A stretch of DNA of 64,000 nt from assembly GCA_937900135.1 (NCBI GenBank), contig CALCDJ010000048.1, positions 24,716 to 88,715 on the forward strand. Direction: 5' to 3'. Position 1 is the first letter of the stretch, and each line of letters begins with the position of its first letter. Positions 1 through 9,112 of the stretch are shown one piece after another. Source of the stretch: an uncultured Blautia sp. Lineage in GTDB: Bacteria; Bacillota; Clostridia; Lachnospirales; Lachnospiraceae. The translations under genes and the position numbers were made by a program. Under the pieces are notes generated by a model, which searched no databases, was not told the DNA's origin, and saw only the letters and a list, made by a program, of their open reading frames with translations.

Positions 1-2327
1 TGGAGCAGGCCAAGCGAAGCGGCTACGTCCGTGTGCAGATTGACGGCAGTCTTTATGAACTTAGTGAAGAGATTAAGCTGGATAAAAATATTAAACACAA
101 CATTGAGATTGTGGTGGATCGTCTGGTGGTGAAGCCGGGAATAGAAAAGCGTCTGGCAGATTCCATAGAAACGGTACTGGATTTATCCGATGGGCTGCTG
201 ATGGTAGATACCATGGATGGAAAGATACAGAACTTCAGTCAGAGTTTTTCCTGTCCGGACTGTGAGATCAGTATTGACGAGATCGAACCCCGCAGTTTTT
301 CTTTTAATAATCCCTTTGGAGCCTGCCCGGATTGTGCGGGACTGGGCTATAAGATGGAATTTGATCCAGAGCTTATGATTCCGGACAAATCCCTTAGTAT
401 TGACGAGGGAGCCATTGCCGTGATTGGCTGGCAGTCCTGTACCGATAAGGGAAGCTTCTCCAGAGCCATTCTGGAGGCTTTGGCAAGGGAGTATGATTTT
501 CGTCTGGATACGCCTTTTGAAGCGTACCCGGAAAAAATCAAAGAGATTCTTATCAACGGTACCGGCGGTCATTCCGTAAAAGTATATTATAAGGGACAGC
601 GGGGAGAAGGCGTCTATGATGTGGCTTTCCCCGGTCTGATCAAAAATGTGGAACAGCGTTACCGGGAAACCGGTTCCGACGCCATGAAGCAGGAATATGA
701 GAGCTTTATGCGGATTACCCCCTGTAAGACCTGTAAGGGACAGCGTCTGAAAAAAGGCGCTTTGGCAGTGACAGTAGGCGGAAAAAATATTTATGAGATC
801 ACAGCGCTTTCCATTGAAAAGCTGAAGCTGTTTATGGAAGAACTGGAACTTTCTCCTCAGCAGATGCTTATTGGAAAGCAGATTTTAAAGGAAATCCGCG
901 CAAGAGTGGGCTTTCTTTCAGATGTGGGACTGGATTACCTTTCCCTGGGCCGCGCTACAGCCACACTTTCCGGAGGGGAGGCGCAGAGGATTCGTCTGGC
1001 CACTCAGATTGGTTCCGGGCTGGTGGGCGTTGCCTATATTTTGGATGAGCCCAGCATTGGTCTGCATCAGAGGGATAATGATAAACTCCTTGGCGCGCTG
1101 ATGCGCCTGCGGGATCTGGGAAACAGCCTGATTGTGGTGGAGCATGATGAGGATACCATGCGGGCGGCAGACTGCATTGTGGATATCGGTCCAGGAGCCG
1201 GAGAACACGGTGGAGAACTGGTAGAAATGGGTACGGCAGAGGATCTGATGAAAAATGAGCGTTCCATTACAGGGGCATATCTAAGCGGACGGCTGAAAAT
1301 CCCGGTACCCAGGGAGCGGAGGCAGCCATCTGGTTTTCTGAAGATCCGGGGAGCCGGAGAAAATAACCTGAAAAATGTAAATGTGGATATTCCTCTGGGA
1401 ATTATGACCTGCGTTACCGGTGTTTCCGGTTCCGGAAAAAGCTCTCTGGTAAATGAAGTGTTGTACAAGCGTCTGGCCAGAGATTTGAACCGGGCAAGAA
1501 TCATTCCGGGAAAACATAAAGAAATGGAAGGTCTGGAGCAATTAGACAAGGTGATCAACATTGACCAGTCCCCTATTGGACGTACGCCAAGATCCAATCC
1601 GGCTACGTATACAGGGGTATTTGATCAGATCCGGGATCTTTTTGCCTCCACGGCAGACGCCAAGGCCAGGGGATATAAAAAAGGCCGTTTCAGTTTCAAC
1701 GTCAAAGGCGGCAGATGTGAAGCCTGCAGCGGAGACGGCATCATCAAAATCGAAATGCACTTCCTGTCCGATGTATATGTGCCCTGTGAGGTGTGCAGGG
1801 GAAAACGTTACAATCGTGAGACACTGGAAGTGAAGTATAAGGATAAAAACATCTATGATGTGCTGAATATGACTGTGGAAGAGGCGCTGACCTTCTTTGA
1901 AAATGTTCCTTCTATCCGGAGAAAGATGGAAACGCTCTTTGATGTGGGGCTTTCTTACATCCGTTTGGGACAGCCTTCCACAGAGCTTTCCGGAGGGGAG
2001 GCCCAGAGAATCAAGCTGGCAGCTGAATTGAGCAAGAGAAGTACAGGAAGAACCATTTATATTCTGGATGAGCCCACCACAGGCCTTCATTTTGCAGACG
2101 TGCATAAGCTGGTGGATATCCTGAAACGTCTGGCAGAGGGCGGAAATACGGTGGTGGTTATTGAGCACAACCTGGATGTGATCAAAACGGCAGATTATAT
2201 TATTGATATGGGACCGGAAGGGGGAGACAAGGGCGGTACGGTAATCGCCAAAGGGACTCCCGAAGAGGTGGCAAAAAATCCAGCCTCCTATACCGGACAA
2301 TATATTGCGAAATACCTGAAGGAGTAA
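1..2327 (+). CDS. uvrA: Excinuclease ABC subunit A, 5' end cut by the window
   Basis: UvrA is the DNA-damage recognition ATPase of nucleotide excision repair; it loads UvrB at lesions. The reading frame is already open at base 3, so the start and the first Walker A lie upstream. About 775 residues are visible against roughly 940 in a full protein. Two ABC signatures are seen, LSGGEAQRIRLA near 967 and LSGGEAQRIKLA near 1987. The second Walker A, GVSGSGKSS, lies near 1420. Walker B motifs read ILDEPSIGLHQRD and ILDEPTTGLHFAD. Paired CxxC zinc-binding motifs (CPDC/CPDC, CKTC, CEAC/CEVC) are intact. The mreB-family start follows 15 bases after the stop, so the two are probably cotranscribed. The identification is firm. 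Confidence 0.97.
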   Translation, partial: EQAKRSGYVRVQIDGSLYELSEEIKLDKNIKHNIEIVVDRLVVKPGIEKRLADSIETVLDLSDGLLMVDTMDGKIQNFSQSFSCPDCEISIDEIEPRSFSFNNPFGACPDCAGLGYKMEFDPELMIPDKSLSIDEGAIAVIGWQSCTDKGSFSRAILEALAREYDFRLDTPFEAYPEKIKEILINGTGGHSVKVYYKGQRGEGVYDVAFPGLIKNVEQRYRETGSDAMKQEYESFMRITPCKTCKGQRLKKGALAVTVGGKNIYEITALSIEKLKLFMEELELSPQQMLIGKQILKEIRARVGFLSDVGLDYLSLGRATATLSGGEAQRIRLATQIGSGLVGVAYILDEPSIGLHQRDNDKLLGALMRLRDLGNSLIVVEHDEDTMRAADCIVDIGPGAGEHGGELVEMGTAEDLMKNERSITGAYLSGRLKIPVPRERRQPSGFLKIRGAGENNLKNVNVDIPLGIMTCVTGVSGSGKSSLVNEVLYKRLARDLNRARIIPGKHKEMEGLEQLDKVINIDQSPIGRTPRSNPATYTGVFDQIRDLFASTADAKARGYKKGRFSFNVKGGRCEACSGDGIIKIEMHFLSDVYVPCEVCRGKRYNRETLEVKYKDKNIYDVLNMTVEEALTFFENVPSIRRKMETLFDVGLSYIRLGQPSTELSGGEAQRIKLAAELSKRSTGRTIYILDEPTTGLHFADVHKLVDILKRLAEGGNTVVVIEHNLDVIKTADYIIDMGPEGGDKGGTVIAKGTPEEVAKNPASYTGQYIAKYLKE

Positions 2328-2342
2328 GAAAGGGGGATTCCT

Positions 2343-3332
2343 ATGGCTGCAAGTGATATTGGAATTGATCTGGGAACCAGAAACAGTCTTGTATATTCCA
2401 CAGGAAAGGGGCTTGTACTGAAGGAAGCCTCTGTGGTGGTATATGACAAGGATTCAGAAAAAATAAAAGCCATTGGTGAGGAAGCGCACCAGATGGCAGG
2501 ACATGTAAGCTCCAATATGGAAGTGATCCGTCCCATTCGACAGGGCATCATTACCGACTACATTGTTGTGGAAAAAATGCTGAAATATTTTATTTCCAAG
2601 GCCATGGGACGCCGGGCTTTTCGTAAGCCCAGAATCAGCATCTGTGTGCCAAGCGGAATTACGGAGATAGAGCGTAAGGCAGTAGAGGAAGCTACTTACC
2701 AGGCGGGAGCCAGGGAGGTGTTTCTGGTGGATGAGCCCATTGCGGCGGCAATTGGCGCTGGTGTGGATGTGACCAAGCCCTTTGGAAATCTGATTGTGGA
2801 TATTGGAGGGGGAACCACAGATGTGGCAGTGATTTCTCTGGCCGGGGTGGTGGTATCCAGCTCCATCAAGGTGGCAGGAGATGTGTTTGATCAGGCAATC
2901 ATGAGCTATGTGCGCAAGAATCACAGTCTGTTTATTGGAGAGGAAAGCGCAGAGGTCATTAAGAAACAGATTGGTACTGCCTGTGAAGAGGCGGAGGCCC
3001 GTACCATGGAAGTGAAGGGGCGCAATGTGATCACCGGTCTTCCCAAGGTGGCTACGCTGACTTCAGAGGAGATTCGTGTGGCCTTGAAGGATGCCACCAG
3101 TCAGATTGTGGAAACGGTACATGGTGTCCTGGAAAAGACACCGCCGGAGCTGGCAGCGGATATTGTGGATCGTGGAATTGTTCTGACAGGGGGAGGCGCT
3201 CTGCTTCATGGAATGGATACCCTGATTGAACAAAGAACGGGAATCAATACCCTGACGGTACAGGATGCCATGAGTGTGGTAGCTGTGGGAACCGGAAAAT
3301 ATGCAGATGTGATGGCAAGAATGGATGGATAG
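2343..3332 (+). CDS. mreB: MreB/Mbl family actin-like rod-shape protein
   Basis: This is a bacterial actin that organises lateral wall synthesis as membrane-bound filaments. Its 329 residues match the family length. The actin-fold nucleotide motifs are present: phosphate 1 as DIGIDLGTRNSLVY at residues 5-18, phosphate 2 as VDIGGGTTDVAVI near 152-164, and the adenosine motif GIVLTGGGALLHG near 279-291. Family phrases such as RPIRQGIITDY and VCVPSGITEIERKAV-like stretches are also seen. The ATG has an AAAGGGGG site 6-7 bases upstream. A terminator follows at once, and no mreC or mreD is adjacent, so it may be one of several paralogues (MreB, Mbl or MreBH). Which one cannot be settled from this sequence. 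Confidence 0.93.
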   Translation: MAASDIGIDLGTRNSLVYSTGKGLVLKEASVVVYDKDSEKIKAIGEEAHQMAGHVSSNMEVIRPIRQGIITDYIVVEKMLKYFISKAMGRRAFRKPRISICVPSGITEIERKAVEEATYQAGAREVFLVDEPIAAAIGAGVDVTKPFGNLIVDIGGGTTDVAVISLAGVVVSSSIKVAGDVFDQAIMSYVRKNHSLFIGEESAEVIKKQIGTACEEAEARTMEVKGRNVITGLPKVATLTSEEIRVALKDATSQIVETVHGVLEKTPPELAADIVDRGIVLTGGGALLHGMDTLIEQRTGINTLTVQDAMSVVAVGTGKYADVMARMDG

Positions 3333-3333
3333 G

Positions 3334-3366
3334 AGGGGCGCTGCATGGAAGCAGCGTCCTTTTTTC
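3334..3366 (+). terminator. Rho-independent terminator after mreB
   Basis: An 11-pair stem (AGGGGCGCTGC with GCAGCGTCCTT, two G-U pairs) and a 6-base loop run into a T tract. It lies directly after the mreB stop and should end the uvrA-mreB transcript. Confidence 0.8.
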
Positions 3367-3460
3367 TATAGCCGGAAGCGGAATGCTCCGCTTGATTCTT
3401 GCGGCAGAAAAGTGGAGAGACAGGCGGAGAAAGCGAGCCGCCGGATGGGAGATTGTTGGA

Positions 3461-5713
3461 ATGAGTGAAACCGTAACCGGATATATTGACCATATTATTT
3501 TTAGAAATGAAGACAATGGCTATACGGTCATGGTGGTAAAGAATAAAGAACAGGAGGAGCTCACCTGTGTGGGAAGCTTCCCTACTGTGAATCAGGGAGC
3601 AACCATTGAAGCAAAGGGTGTCTATACCCGCCACCCTGTTTATGGGAAACAGTTTCAGATAGAGGCCTTTGTGGAAAAAATGCCAGAGGACAGTCTGGCT
3701 ATGGAACGCTATCTGGGCTCCGGAGCGATCAAGGGAATTGGCGCAGCCCTGGCAGGGCGTATTGTTCGTCATTTTGGAGAAGATACCCTGCGAATTGTGG
3801 AGGAAGAGCCGGAACGCCTTGCTGAGGTGAAGGGAATCAGTGAAAAAAAAGCAAGAGAAATCGCAGCTCAGGTAACGGAAAAGGCAGATATGCGAAAGGC
3901 GATGATGTTTCTGCAGAAATACGGCATTTCTCTGAATCTGGGCGCTAAGATATATCAGAAATACAGAGATTCTGTTTATACGGTTCTCCAGGAAAATCCT
4001 TACCGCCTTGCAGAGGATATCAGCGGTGTGGGATTTAAGATCGCAGATGAGATCGCGGCTCGCATCGGGATTCATACAGATTCAGATTACAGGATACGAA
4101 GCGGAATGTTGTATACTCTTTTGAAGGCAATGGGAGAAGGTCATACATATCTTCCCAGGGATCTGTTGTTTTCCCGGTCGGAGGAGCTTCTGGGAGTAGA
4201 TGCCTCCTATATGGAAAAACATCTGATGGATATGGCGCTGGACCGGAAACTGGTTCTCAAGGAAAGGGAACAGGAAGTGATCGTATATCCCAGCCAGTAT
4301 TATTACCTGGAACTGAACACGGCAAGAATGCTTCGGGATCTGAATATTATCTGTCCGGAAGACGAGAGATTGGTGGAACGGCGAATTGCTCAGATTGAGA
4401 AGGAGACAAAGACCACACTGGATGAAATGCAGAAAAAGGCAGTAACTGAGGCGGCAAGCCACGGGCTTCTGATCCTGACAGGAGGGCCAGGAACCGGAAA
4501 AACCACTACCATTAACGCCATTATTCGTTTCTTTGAGGGGGAGGGCGCCAATCTCAGACTGGCAGCCCCTACTGGACGCGCGGCAAAAAGAATGACGGAA
4601 GCTACCGGATATGAGGCTCAGACCATTCATCGTCTTCTGGAGCTGACTGGTATGCCTGAGGATGGCAGAGAAGGGCAGGCCATTCATTTTGACCGCAATG
4701 CAGAAAATCCCCTGGATGCAGATGTGGTAATCATCGACGAAATGTCTATGGTAGACATTCATCTGATCCATTCACTTCTTCTGGCAGTAACCGCAGGGAC
4801 AAGGCTGATCCTAGTGGGGGATGAAAATCAGCTTCCCAGCGTAGGACCTGGAAATGTTCTCCGGGATATTATCCGTTCCGGCCAGTTTCCAGTGGTGGAG
4901 CTGAAAAAGATCTTTCGCCAGGCATCGGAAAGTGACATTGTTGTCAATGCCCATAAGATCAACCGGGGAGAACTGGTAGTGCCCAATAACAAAAGCAGAG
5001 ACTTTTTCTTTTTGAAGCGGTATGATGCAGATATTATCATCCGGGTGTTAATTGCGCTGATTCAGGAAAAACTTCCCCGTTATGTGGAGGCAAAGCCGTT
5101 TGATATCCAGGTGCTGACACCTATGCGGAAGGGACTTCTGGGGGTGGAGCGTCTGAATCAGATTCTGCAGCGTTACCTGAATCCGCCAGATCAGAAAAAG
5201 AAAGAAAAAGAAATAGGAGATCGGCTGTTCCGCGAGGGAGATAAGGTGATGCAGATCAGAAACAATTATCAGCTGGAGTGGGAAATCCGGGGAAAATATG
5301 GCATTCCTGTGGACAAAGGCGTGGGAGTCTTTAACGGAGATACGGGAATCCTCAAAGAAATCAACGATTTTTCAGAAATGGCGCTGGTGGAGTTTGAAGA
5401 TGGCCGATATGCGGAATACTCTTTTAAGCAGTTGGAAGAATTGGAGCTTGCCTATGCCATCACCATCCATAAGGCGCAGGGAAGCGAATATCCTGCTGTT
5501 GTGATTCCCCTGCTTTCCGGTCCCCGGATGCTTATGAACCGGAATCTTCTTTATACGGCTGTGACCCGTGCCAGAAAGTGTGTCACCATCGTGGGCAGTA
5601 CAGAAACCTTTGAAGAAATGATCCGAAACGAGAAACAACAGATGCGGTTCAGTTCGCTGGATCTCAGGATTCAGGAACTGTGTGAGGAAGAAACAGAATC
5701 CAGAGACCTGTGA
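3461..5713 (+). CDS. recD2: RecD2-type ATP-dependent DNA helicase
   Basis: This is a superfamily 1B 5'-3' helicase of the RecD2/TraA-like group, which acts in DNA repair independently of RecBCD. I place the start at ATG 3461 (750 residues) because GGGAG sits 9 bases upstream and the family N-terminus begins here (VTGYIDHIIFRNEDNGYTV). The frame is open further up to 3383, which overlaps the region just after the mreB terminator. An N-terminal OB-like part is followed by helix-hairpin-helix segments (GIGAALAGRIV, GISEKKAREIA). Walker A GGPGTGKTT lies near residue 344, Walker B IIDEMSMVD near 425, GDENQLPSVGPG near 452, and the C-terminal ITIHKAQGSEYP motif near 667. All helicase motifs look intact. 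The comF-like gene follows closely. Confidence 0.94.
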   Translation: MSETVTGYIDHIIFRNEDNGYTVMVVKNKEQEELTCVGSFPTVNQGATIEAKGVYTRHPVYGKQFQIEAFVEKMPEDSLAMERYLGSGAIKGIGAALAGRIVRHFGEDTLRIVEEEPERLAEVKGISEKKAREIAAQVTEKADMRKAMMFLQKYGISLNLGAKIYQKYRDSVYTVLQENPYRLAEDISGVGFKIADEIAARIGIHTDSDYRIRSGMLYTLLKAMGEGHTYLPRDLLFSRSEELLGVDASYMEKHLMDMALDRKLVLKEREQEVIVYPSQYYYLELNTARMLRDLNIICPEDERLVERRIAQIEKETKTTLDEMQKKAVTEAASHGLLILTGGPGTGKTTTINAIIRFFEGEGANLRLAAPTGRAAKRMTEATGYEAQTIHRLLELTGMPEDGREGQAIHFDRNAENPLDADVVIIDEMSMVDIHLIHSLLLAVTAGTRLILVGDENQLPSVGPGNVLRDIIRSGQFPVVELKKIFRQASESDIVVNAHKINRGELVVPNNKSRDFFFLKRYDADIIIRVLIALIQEKLPRYVEAKPFDIQVLTPMRKGLLGVERLNQILQRYLNPPDQKKKEKEIGDRLFREGDKVMQIRNNYQLEWEIRGKYGIPVDKGVGVFNGDTGILKEINDFSEMALVEFEDGRYAEYSFKQLEELELAYAITIHKAQGSEYPAVVIPLLSGPRMLMNRNLLYTAVTRARKCVTIVGSTETFEEMIRNEKQQMRFSSLDLRIQELCEEETESRDL

Positions 5714-5757
5714 CAGAATCTGTCGCAGGCACGCTCATCGGGGAGAAAGGAAGCTGT

Positions 5758-6477
5758 TTGTATAAATGGATAAAGAATGTTACAGAAATCTGTCTCAATG
5801 CTTTGTATCCCAGGTGTTGTCCCCTTTGTCATAAGGTGCTGAAGGAGCCTTCCCGGCTTCTCTGTCCTTCCTGTGAAAAGGTGCAGAAGCCGGTATCCGG
5901 TCCCAGATGCATGAGGTGCAGCAAACCGGTATCCCAGGACAGGGAATACTGTACGGACTGTGAAAAGACAGAGAGAAGTTTTGACGAGGGTAAGGGAATT
6001 TATTTTTATGATGAACGGATGCGTACCTCCATTGTTCGGTACAAATATTATGGGAGGCGGCAGTACGGAGAATTTTTTGCCAGGGCCATGTGTGTATATG
6101 GGAAAAAAGAAATAGAGAGATGGCGGCCGGATCTGATTGTGCCGGTGCCTCTGCACTGGAGAAAACAGAGAAGCCGTGGGTTTAACCAGGCGGAAGATCT
6201 ATCCTGTCGCATTGGCGCATTTTATCATATCCCAGTGGCAGCAGAGCTGGTGGTCAAGGTACGTTCCACCATATCTCAGAAAAAGCTAAACAAAGCGCAG
6301 CGAAGGAAAAATCTGAAGCATGTGTTTGTTTGCAGGGAACCCATAAAGGCCCGGTGTGTACTGGTGATCGATGATGTATATACCACAGGAGCCACCATGG
6401 ATGCCATGGCCGCGTGTTTAAAGGAGCAGGGAGCCCAGACCGTCTGTTTCCTTACGCTGTGCATTGGAAAAGGGTGA
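5758..6477 (+). CDS. comF: ComF family phosphoribosyltransferase-like protein
   Basis: ComF-family proteins have an N-terminal zinc ribbon and a PRTase fold; in naturally competent bacteria ComF helps DNA uptake. Two zinc-knuckle pairs are visible (CCPLCHK and CPSCEK, then CMRCSK and CTDCEK). The PRPP-binding motif VLVIDDVYTTGATMDAMA lies near the C-terminus, preceded by the ComF signature RSRGFNQAEDLS. I prefer the TTG at 5758, which has a strong GGGAGAAAGGA site about 8 bases upstream and gives 239 residues with the usual short lead into the zinc ribbon. A GTG at 5710 overlapping the recD2 stop is an alternative that adds 16 residues. Linkage to recD2 suggests one transcript. No other competence gene is in the window, so a competence role is not shown. 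Confidence 0.85.
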   Translation: MYKWIKNVTEICLNALYPRCCPLCHKVLKEPSRLLCPSCEKVQKPVSGPRCMRCSKPVSQDREYCTDCEKTERSFDEGKGIYFYDERMRTSIVRYKYYGRRQYGEFFARAMCVYGKKEIERWRPDLIVPVPLHWRKQRSRGFNQAEDLSCRIGAFYHIPVAAELVVKVRSTISQKKLNKAQRRKNLKHVFVCREPIKARCVLVIDDVYTTGATMDAMAACLKEQGAQTVCFLTLCIGKG

Positions 6478-6498
6478 CGGGATATTCCGAAAAAATGC

Positions 6499-6527
6499 TT
6501 TTCATAGGTAGGGATATATGATACAAT
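6499..6527 (+). promoter_or_regulatory. Putative sigma-A promoter for the membrane-protein/cdaA cluster
   Basis: TTTTCA and TACAAT are separated by 17 bases, about 47 bases before the ATG at 6574. The -35 box is weak. Confidence 0.45.
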
Positions 6528-6573
6528 AAATCCGTATGATAACTGTTGGAAGACAGATAATAAGGAGTAGTTT

Positions 6574-7008
6574 ATGTTAAACGAAGAAAAGGTAAAGGTT
6601 ATGAATAAGCTTGCCATGTATGAACAGGGCGAGGGCAGGAAATACCTTCCAGTCAGCAAATATTACCGGAGCGACTATATCGGTCTGGCGCTGATCAAGA
6701 ATTTCTTTTTGGTCACCATTGCCTATGGACTGATTCTGATAGGCGTTGCCGCTTATTTCGGGGAATACCTGATGGAGAATATCCATAAAATGGATCTGGT
6801 TCATATGGGAATTTATATTCTGATCGGTTACGTGGTGCTTCTTGCCGCTTATTCGATTTTGACTTATGTACAGTATTCCGTGAAATATTACCGTGCCAAG
6901 AAGAGCGTCAAAGACTACTATGTGGAACTGACAAAGCTGAGCAAGATTTACGGACGGGAAGAAAAGAAAGCCGCGGGCAGAGGAATGTCAGGAGGATATA
7001 AAAAATGA
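6574..7008 (+). CDS. Small two-helix membrane protein of unknown function
   Basis: I do not recognise a named family for this 144-residue protein. Two hydrophobic segments are clear, around residues 38-62 and 77-99, with hydrophilic ends. The N-terminal 35 residues contain YLPVSKYYRSDYI. The C-terminal tail is basic and Tyr/Lys rich (YYRAKKSVKDYYVELTKLSKIYGREEKK) and should be cytoplasmic. The ATG has an AAGGAG site 8 bases upstream. Its stop overlaps the next start by four bases (ATGA), which indicates translational coupling with the larger membrane protein. Proximity to cdaA suggests an envelope or cyclic-di-AMP connection, but that is inference. Confidence 0.75.
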   Translation: MLNEEKVKVMNKLAMYEQGEGRKYLPVSKYYRSDYIGLALIKNFFLVTIAYGLILIGVAAYFGEYLMENIHKMDLVHMGIYILIGYVVLLAAYSILTYVQYSVKYYRAKKSVKDYYVELTKLSKIYGREEKKAAGRGMSGGYKK

Positions 7009-8126
7009 CAGCATTACTGGAATTGAAACAGAAAATCAAGGGATTTTACGGGCAGTATGAGATATACATCCTGCCATTTTTGAAGGGAATCCTTGCATTG
7101 GTATATTTTATGTGGATCAATCAGAATATGGGATATATGTCTCTTCTTGACAATATCTTCATTGTGCTGATCCTGGCACTGATCTGTTCCATTCTGCCGT
7201 CCTCTGTGACTGTGTTTGTGGGATTTGTGCTGATGGTAGCCCATTGTTACGCTCTTGGAATCGAGGTAGCGGTATTTATGCTGGTTCTGATTCTTTTCAT
7301 GCTGATTGCGTTTCTTCGTTTCAGCGGAGGAAAGAATTCCGTACTTGCGATTACCCCGCTTTCCTTTGCACTGCATATGCCGGTGCTTCTTCCGGTGGGT
7401 ACCGGACTTTTAAGTACTCCGCTGGCAGCCCTGCCTGCAGGATGCGGCGTTGTCCTTTATTATTTTATCCGTTTTCTGAAAGTGCAGTCCAAGGCGCTTC
7501 TGAATCCAGAAACCGTACTGACAGATAAGCTGATTCTTCTGGCAGATGGCCTGGTACAGAACTGGGAAATGTGGATCACAGTGGTGGCTTTCATTGTGGT
7601 GATCCTTCTGGTGAATCTGATCCGTACCCGTTCCTTTGATTACGCGTGGCGGATCGCCATTGTGGCAGGCGGTGTTACTTATGTGCTGGTAATGCTGGCA
7701 GGAAGCTTTTACTTTAATGTTCCCATTAACATGGTTTCTCTGATTGTATTTTCCGTGGTATCCATTCTGGTGGGGATTGTCCTGGAATTCTTTGTTTTTG
7801 GCGGAGATTATACGAGAACAGAGAGACTGGAATATGAAGATGACGAGTATTATTACTTTGTAAAGGCTGTTCCCAAGGCGGCTGTGGCCAACTCCGAGAG
7901 AAGCATCAAGAAAATAAACGGCGAGCCTTCCCGTGGTGAGAAGAAGGCAGAAGAAAATGTGGTATCCTCTTATGGCGAACCGGCATTTCAGGGCGGCAAA
8001 AAACAGGCCAGACCAGCCAGAGCGGTAAGAGAAGAGAAGAGGGATGAGGCTCCGGTGCTCCCGAAAACTGATCTCAGTGATATCGATTTTGAGAAGAAAC
8101 TGGAGGAATCCTTAAAAGATTTATAA
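7005..8126 (+). CDS. Multispanning membrane protein with charged cytoplasmic tail, unknown function
   Basis: This 373-residue protein has roughly eight hydrophobic segments between residues 20 and 270. A charged tail of about 100 residues follows. It begins with an acidic-tyrosine patch (EYEDDEYYYFVKAVPK) and is rich in Lys, Arg and Glu. It ends in DLSDIDFEKKLEESLKDL, which looks like a helical docking segment. It overlaps the preceding small membrane protein by four bases, and cdaA follows after a 95-base gap with a strong hairpin. The family is unnamed to me. A role with CdaA, wall synthesis or osmotic control is a guess from neighbourhood only. Confidence 0.78.
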   Translation: MTALLELKQKIKGFYGQYEIYILPFLKGILALVYFMWINQNMGYMSLLDNIFIVLILALICSILPSSVTVFVGFVLMVAHCYALGIEVAVFMLVLILFMLIAFLRFSGGKNSVLAITPLSFALHMPVLLPVGTGLLSTPLAALPAGCGVVLYYFIRFLKVQSKALLNPETVLTDKLILLADGLVQNWEMWITVVAFIVVILLVNLIRTRSFDYAWRIAIVAGGVTYVLVMLAGSFYFNVPINMVSLIVFSVVSILVGIVLEFFVFGGDYTRTERLEYEDDEYYYFVKAVPKAAVANSERSIKKINGEPSRGEKKAEENVVSSYGEPAFQGGKKQARPARAVREEKRDEAPVLPKTDLSDIDFEKKLEESLKDL

Positions 8127-8145
8127 AACTGCGTGGACGATATGG

Positions 8146-8193
8146 CAGGCAGTATCTGGGAGGGTGCTGAGGAGTGCCAACAGATACTGCCTG
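8146..8193 (+). other. Long RNA hairpin between the membrane-protein gene and cdaA
   Basis: A perfect 13-base inverted repeat (CAGGCAGTATCTG at 8146-8158 and CAGATACTGCCTG at 8181-8193) encloses a second short stem (GGTGCT 8163-8168 with AGTGCC 8173-8178). There is no T tract after it, so it is not a classical terminator. It sits 28 bases before the cdaA start and may be an attenuator, an RNA-processing site or a translation control element. Confidence 0.6.
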
Positions 8194-8221
8194 TTAAGCA
8201 ATAAAGGGAAAGGAGAACATT

Positions 8222-9112
8222 ATGCAGGACATTGCAGCAGAACTGTCAAGGTTTTTGCCAACAATTTCACTGCCCAGCATCGGCGTGATTGATATCATAG
8301 AAATCTTTCTGATTTCCTTTCTGGTTTACCAGTTTATGGTATGGATCAAATTTACCCGGGCATATACGCTGCTGAAGGGAATACTGCTTGTGCTGTTTTG
8401 TCTTATCATTGCATATATCTTCAAAATGAACACCATTTTGTGGATCGTATCTCATCTGGCCAATGCCATACTTATTGTCGTGATCGTTATTTTTCAGCCG
8501 GAACTGCGTAAACTTTTGGAGCAGTTGGGGCAGAAGAAGATTATGTCAGCGATCATCCCCTTTGATACCAGCAAGGAGGTCAGAGAACGATTCACAGATA
8601 AGACAGTAAACGAACTGGTTAAGGCATGTTTTGAAATGGGAGAAGTAAAAACAGGAGCCCTGATCGTTATTGAACAGGACATTCGTCTGGGAGAATATGA
8701 GCGAACGGGAATTACCGTGGATGCAGTTCTCACCAGCCAGCTTCTGATCAATATCTTTGAACACAATACCCCGCTTCATGACGGCGCGGTTCTTGTAAGG
8801 GGGAACCGAATCGTATCTGCAACCTGCTATCTGCCGCTGTCAGATAATATGGAACTGAGCAAGCAGCTGGGAACCAGACACAGAGCAGGTGTGGGAATCA
8901 GTGAGGTCAGCGATTCTGTGACCATCATTGTCTCAGAGGAAACCGGTCAGGTTTCCGTTGCCCAGGGAGGCAGACTGATCCGGGATGTGAGCAGCGGGAA
9001 ACTCCGGGAGATCCTGGAGAAAGCGCAGAATAAAAAGGTTGTGGAAGGCAATAAGCTTCGACATTTGCTGAAGGGGAGAGTGAGACATGAAGAAAAGAAA
9101 ACTGACCAATAA
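8222..9112 (+). CDS. cdaA: Diadenylate cyclase (cyclic-di-AMP synthase)
   Basis: CdaA (DacA) joins two ATP molecules into cyclic di-AMP, the second messenger controlling potassium and osmolyte transport and wall homeostasis in Firmicutes. The 296-residue protein has about three N-terminal membrane helices (residues 18-90) followed by the DAC domain. The catalytic DGA motif is in HDGAVLVRGN near residue 186 and the RHR motif is in GTRHRAGVG near 220. The reading frame overlaps the YbbR-domain gene by 26 bases, the standard cdaA-cdaR arrangement. An AAAGGAGAA site precedes the ATG. The usual third partner glmM is not next; an HPr gene follows instead. Confidence 0.96.
   Translation: MQDIAAELSRFLPTISLPSIGVIDIIEIFLISFLVYQFMVWIKFTRAYTLLKGILLVLFCLIIAYIFKMNTILWIVSHLANAILIVVIVIFQPELRKLLEQLGQKKIMSAIIPFDTSKEVRERFTDKTVNELVKACFEMGEVKTGALIVIEQDIRLGEYERTGITVDAVLTSQLLINIFEHNTPLHDGAVLVRGNRIVSATCYLPLSDNMELSKQLGTRHRAGVGISEVSDSVTIIVSEETGQVSVAQGGRLIRDVSSGKLREILEKAQNKKVVEGNKLRHLLKGRVRHEEKKTDQ

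Noticed and set aside
3383..3460. Upstream extension of the recD2 frame.
   Set aside because: There is no good ribosome site, and the segment begins right after the mreB terminator; the family N-terminus starts at 3461.
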